From Ectocarpus siliculosus (taxonomy: Eukaryota > Sar > Phaeophyceae > Ectocarpales > Ectocarpaceae), in the NCBI GenBank assembly GCA_000310025.1, contig FN648610.1:73016-118254 (forward strand): 45,239 bases of DNA. The letters run 5' to 3'. The notes below the pieces were generated by a model that had not been told where the DNA came from, ran no database searches, and saw nothing but the letters and a program-made list of their open reading frames with translations. The position numbers and the translations under genes were made by a program. Shown in pieces: positions 41,288 to 45,239 of the stretch. Within the stretch, counting starts at the first letter, position 1, and the number at the start of each line of letters is the position of its first letter.

Positions 41288-42556
41288 CAGTCATGGCTCC
41301 GTTACAAGAGGGTGCCTTACAAGAGGGGGCTCCGAAATAAGAGGGTCGAAATCGGTTGTCAAGGACTCGACTCGCTATAGTAGGGTTACCCCGCTTTAGA
41401 GGGGGGTTACTGCACTAAATTATTGGGGGGCTTGTAGGTGAGAGACTGTCGCCGGTGTGGCTCCCCCGGCCATTCACTCACACAATAACACACCTTCCTC
41501 ACAGCAAAGCCGCAGAAAGAATAGACCAGAGAGGAGCTGCCAAAGAACAGTGGTATTTTGGTGAAACTGGGGGCAAATGCAAGGGGGATGGTGCAAAGAT
41601 GATGAAGGCACTCCGAAACGAACACATGTGCAAAGAAGCAGCCTTGGGTAAGCACGGCAGCTTTCTTCTATTCCTACCGTCTCCATGTTTAATGTGGAGA
41701 GTAGCTTAGCCTCCCCCATGGCGCCCCCTCATGGGGTCCCAGACCATGGCCGCGCTGAGACTAACGTGTTTTGATTGGTTAGCTGGTTGGAGCGGTCGAC
41801 GCTAATAATAAAGGCATAATAAAACACATAACGAACACACACACATCGCGGCGCCATGTAGAAACCGGGGGCTGTTTGTGCTGGGCATAATTCTCGTTCC
41901 TTTCAGCATACGATTCAAAACCTGCAGCGCAGACAGACCTATACGAAGTTCTCTTCTAAATAATTGTGGGCAATATATATAGGTTGTGCGCCAGGGGCCA
42001 GGGGGAGGTAGACCGTTTGTTGGTGCAATACAACACTTACTCATGAAGTTGGTTTCTCATGATCGGCGAGGTCTCGAAGAATTGTATCATGTTGTTCGAC
42101 GCTGTAGACCATGCGTTTTGAATGCATGCATGATAATGTACTTTACCTCCTAGTATCAACGGCTGCGTCAACTTGGCTGCGAGGCAATTATTCAATTATT
42201 CTCTGCATAGTCTATGTTCCCACTCAAAGAACGAACAAAATACAAAACGGACAGCGTTGCGATACGATCACAATCACCCGGCTTGCTTTGGGCGTGTGAA
42301 TTCGGCCAATTAGCCCACCACAAGTGCTTCACAGCAGTCCACCACACATACATGCCTACACACCTACACGGCATACTTGGTACGCTGTGCCGTAGTCAAA
42401 AGTGCCTTTGTTGCTCGAGATTCCCGATTTTCCCTTTATAAGAGGGTACCCTAATATGGAGCACCCTCATACAAGAGGGCAACCCTCTATTACCGATACA
42501 AGAGGGTGAAGAGCCCCTGTCACACCACCCTCTTATATCGGAGCCACGACTGACTG
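41288..42556. mobile_element. pogo/mariner-like TIR element flanked by TA, 1269 bp
   Basis: Left end CAGTCATGGCTCCG then TTACAAGAGGGTG; right end, minus strand, CAGTCAGTCGTGGCTCCGA then TATAAGAGGGTGG. Both ends continue with repeated ATAAGAGGGT or ACAAGAGGG motifs (41310-41405 and 42435-42535, inverted). TA dinucleotides flank both ends (41286-41287 and 42557-42558), as expected for Tc1/mariner and pogo insertions, whose termini commonly start CAGT. No transposase with a DD(E/D) pattern was found, so it is probably non-autonomous. Confidence 0.78.
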
Positions 42557-42589
42557 TACTCAGCATGTATTTTATTAAACATTATTTGA

Positions 42590-43583
42590 CAGTTTCGGAA
42601 CCAAAAAAAAACTGAAATAAGGAAATATATTTTGAGTTAAGCCATCGTTCTGAGGATCGTTCCTGACAGTCTCGCCAGAACCCAAGATAAGGGAAAAATA
42701 ATCAGATTTTAACAGCGGAGGGAGGCTCGTTTTGTGGAAAATTTTGCCAACTTTTCGATTTAGCAGCTTTCTTTGAAATAACACAACAGGCACCACACAC
42801 AACACATCATCAGGCACCACCCACACGCACACACACAGTCTGCAAGAGCATGTCCAGCGGCCGCCCAAATAAAACCCAGAGCCCAGCGCAAAGGCCCTGG
42901 AGTTGGCGCGCCACCAACACAGAAAGGGGGAGGCTGCACGGTCAGAAAACCAAGTTGGGGTTGTTTGTTGCGCGGCCTTAGGTCAGCAACACGCGCCCGT
43001 GACACACAGGTTGGGGCAAGGGGGAGAAAGAGCGCCGGAACGAACCGCGGCAACCGACGACGTAGAGGAGGTGGCAGCACCGCCAGCAAAGGGCAGAGAG
43101 GAGGAAGAGTACGCAGTTGCCTTCTGGTGACGCGCCGCAAGAAGGAGTATCCCCTGCTTCTACTTGAGAGAGCGTGTTTGACTTCGATGTGCCCCCGCCC
43201 CAAAAAAAACACCCTCTCCCGTACGCTTGAAATGCGATACACAGCACTTCGTACAGGGCTGCCGGGCAGTATGTGTACTTCCTGTCGCTGTTCTGGTGCG
43301 GGTTCGTGTGCTGGCGTCAAGGGGGCAACACAGACACGCACACGCATGCATGCACGCACACTCAACAGCAGTGGGAGCGCTGCGTGACAGGGTGCAGCGC
43401 ACCACAAAAAACAGCAGTACCTGCGAACAGGGGAAGTTCGTTGAGTGACTGTCGTCCCACAGCCAATCACATGAAGCCGCCTTAAATCGAAAAATATTAG
43501 CCTGCAGGAAGTTTCCAGGAAACTTTCTTATCTCAAAATCTGTTTCCTTATCTCAGCAAATTTGGAGCCCCAGTCCGAAACTG
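42590..43583. mobile_element. TIR element flanked by TGA, 994 bp
   Basis: Left end CAGTTTCGGAACC with TGAAATAAGGAAATATATTT further in; right end, minus strand, CAGTTTCGGACTGG with TGAGATAAGGAAACAGATTT further in. Both are flanked by the 3-bp repeat TGA (42587-42589, 43584-43586). Three-base duplications occur in Harbinger- and CACTA-type elements, but the termini fit neither well enough to name it. The interior has a CA-rich stretch near 42780-42840 and GC-rich sequence. No transposase is recognised. Confidence 0.72.
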
Positions 43584-43592
43584 TGAACTAGG

Positions 43593-43627
43593 AAAAATAA
43601 ATACACACACAGAAAGACTACCCAAAG
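43593..43627. repeat. Inverted fragment of the 6255-6419 repeat family
   Basis: On the minus strand this reads GGGTAGTCTTTCTGTGTGTG followed by TATTTATTTTTCC, matching the distal ends of the copies at 6255-6419 and 7661-7813. Confidence 0.65.
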
Positions 43628-43666
43628 TAAACACGTTTCAACATATTTCAGGGCTTGTGGAAGGTC

Positions 43667-43716
43667 GCATGTCGGCTGGGTATGTATGTTCCATTGTCGG
43701 CTCTCAAGAGGGGCGA
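43667..43716. repeat. Dispersed ~50-bp repeat, copy 2
   Basis: Matches 40483-40537 with a few substitutions and a 4-base indel. Confidence 0.75.
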
Positions 43717-44919
43717 CACAACATCACACGAGGACCTTCGCCGCGATCCCCAATACAAAAGTGGGCATTTTACTACTGTAACCACCAGGCCTGCGCTTCT
43801 CTGACCGTGATGTGCTACGTGTAAACACACCAGGCTGTTTGTTGCCTCTGCAGCTGCTTGGAGACGAGCGTGCGCAAGGGGACGGATGGCACGGGTTACC
43901 CTTAACTAAAGAGTCACAGTCACGCACATCATGTGTACAACCAACGAAAGCAGTTGATTTCACGACGCCCATCACAAACAGCAAGTCCACCAACCTTCTC
44001 GTTTAACAACAACAGTTGTGGCCATCTGCCCCGTTCATTATCCTCGGCAAGATAAGAGGCGTGGAAGCATCCATAGCAAAACGTGGAGGTCATATTTTTC
44101 CGCCTGCTGTTGTGCAGATTATTCCGTGACATGTTTGTTTACGTGTAGACACAGCAGTTCGTCCGCTAGAGGGACGGTGACCTTCAGTGTGGTAGAACAT
44201 ATACACATCATCAACGATCAAGGCACACCAGGCCCTGAGAGAAGAGAGGCGTCTATGGTTCAAGTGACGTCTGCTGCAGCGATAACCTAAGAGGCTTTCT
44301 TCACCACTTACTGATACGGCTCCAACACATGCGCTTTGACGGGTGTCGTTTCGGTGTTGTCTGCAACGGACCCAGCACGCGGACCCGGCACGCGGACCCG
44401 TGTGCGGCCACACAACCCACATCCATGCGTACACTCATTCTGGACTGGACAGCACCAACAAACACATGCATCGCAGATCCGCGCGAACCTTACGTATGAC
44501 CCAAGCACGCTGGACTGCTGTCGTAGAGCAGGAGTGTTCACATGTGCATGGCATGTTGCCCAAATGTTGTCCGCGGGTGGGAAACAATCAACAAGACGCA
44601 GCAGAATCTATACATGTAATGCGGCATGCCGCACGTCACAAGCGGACGACCATCCATCATGATTTCTCCATTCTCATTCGTTCGCGACGAGAATATTGAT
44701 CGAATACCGCGAAGAGAATATAACTGCCCACCTCTTGTCTGTACAGCTGGGACACGCCATTGACGGTGTTCACCAGATTGACGAGTGTGTCATCATCCGA
44801 AGAAGCACCGGTGGCCACTCGGCTACCCCTGGGGGACCCTTGGCAGGGGGTTTAACCCTGCAGGCACCCTGTGGGGGGGTTGTACAGGGTTCGGAGCGAT
44901 GCCAACGTCAGAGCCTGGA

Positions 44920-45215
44920 CCTTGGTAAGGTGTTGTCCATTGGTGGGGTCCATGGCGTTTACCTTGTACATGCCCGACACCCTGTCCGGTATTCTCGGTG
45001 ATGCCCCGACAGGGTCGTGAAGTAAACAAGGTGAACACGTGGACCCTCGCAAGGTGCTAGGCCTTGCTGGGGTTACCCCTCATGATCCTGCTGCACGCCC
45101 ATCACCTTGTACGGGGTATCTCGTGGGACCTTGTCAGAGGAACGGTTGCTACAAGGTAATGTGTTAGGCCTTGGAAAGGTGAAGGGTTCGCACAGGGTTT
45201 AAAACGGGGACCTTA
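44920..45215. repeat. Cluster of short ACCTTG / CAAGGT motifs
   Basis: About ten copies of ACCTTG, GCCTTG or the complement CAAGGT occur within 300 bases, several arranged as small palindromes such as ACCTTGGTAAGGTG. It is a degenerate repeat with no fixed period. It may be the edge of a larger repetitive element continuing past the window. Confidence 0.5.
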
Positions 45216-45239
45216 TGTGCTATCCCTCCCCCCCCCTTT

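Larger units (their letters stand above)
41110..45239. other. Region upstream of the sulfotransferase, repeat-rich and without a recognised gene
   Basis: This 4.1-kb flank contains two adjacent TIR elements (41288-42556 and 42590-43583), fragments of other repeats (43593-43627, 43667-43716) and a terminal cluster of ACCTTG/CAAGGT motifs. The remaining open frames are short, overlap in several frames and carry no family signature. The sulfotransferase promoter should lie between 41110 and the first element at 41288. Confidence 0.55.

Overview
The window is eukaryotic nuclear DNA: long spliced genes with GT-AG introns (usually GTGAGT or GTAAGT donors), many microsatellites, several short terminal-inverted-repeat elements and no operons. 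The plastid-type LepA gene carries an ASAF motif after a signal peptide, the hallmark of bipartite plastid targeting in algae with secondary red plastids. With the intron-rich structure this suggests a stramenopile alga, most likely a brown alga of the Ectocarpus type. The organism is an inference; no marker gene proves it.

Four genes can be reconstructed exon by exon. (1) 363-7263, minus: plastid EF4/LepA translation GTPase, 8 exons, running off the left edge, where the first ~120 bases are homopolymer-rich and look like a contig end. (2) 8686-19577, plus: an 11-exon major facilitator superfamily transporter of the plant ZIF1/ZIFL type. (3) 21177-33086, plus: a tandem paralogue with the same 11-exon structure, including an 18-nt microexon in both copies and a GC-AG intron in the second only. 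(4) 37264-41109, minus: a 6-exon cytosolic-type PAPS-dependent sulfotransferase of about 293 residues. LepA and transporter 1 are head to head over 1.4 kb; transporter 2 and the sulfotransferase converge across a 4.2-kb interval with only weak coding candidates.

Introns and flanks hold most of the repeats. They include a 759-bp hAT-like element with a perfect 8-bp target duplication just upstream of transporter 2 exon 10, a 1.27-kb pogo/mariner-like TIR element flanked by TA (41288-42556), a 994-bp TIR element flanked by TGA (42590-43583), smaller MITE-like inverted repeats, a 0.23-kb tandem duplication, minisatellites, a long GA tract, and a short interstitial telomere-like array.

No new multi-gene system is evident. 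The most interesting items are the duplicated transporter pair with its conserved microexon, the splice-site-proximal hAT-like insertion, and the dispersed repeats shared between genes. Functions are transporter, plastid translation and sulfonation; nothing in the sequence shows that the genes act in one pathway.
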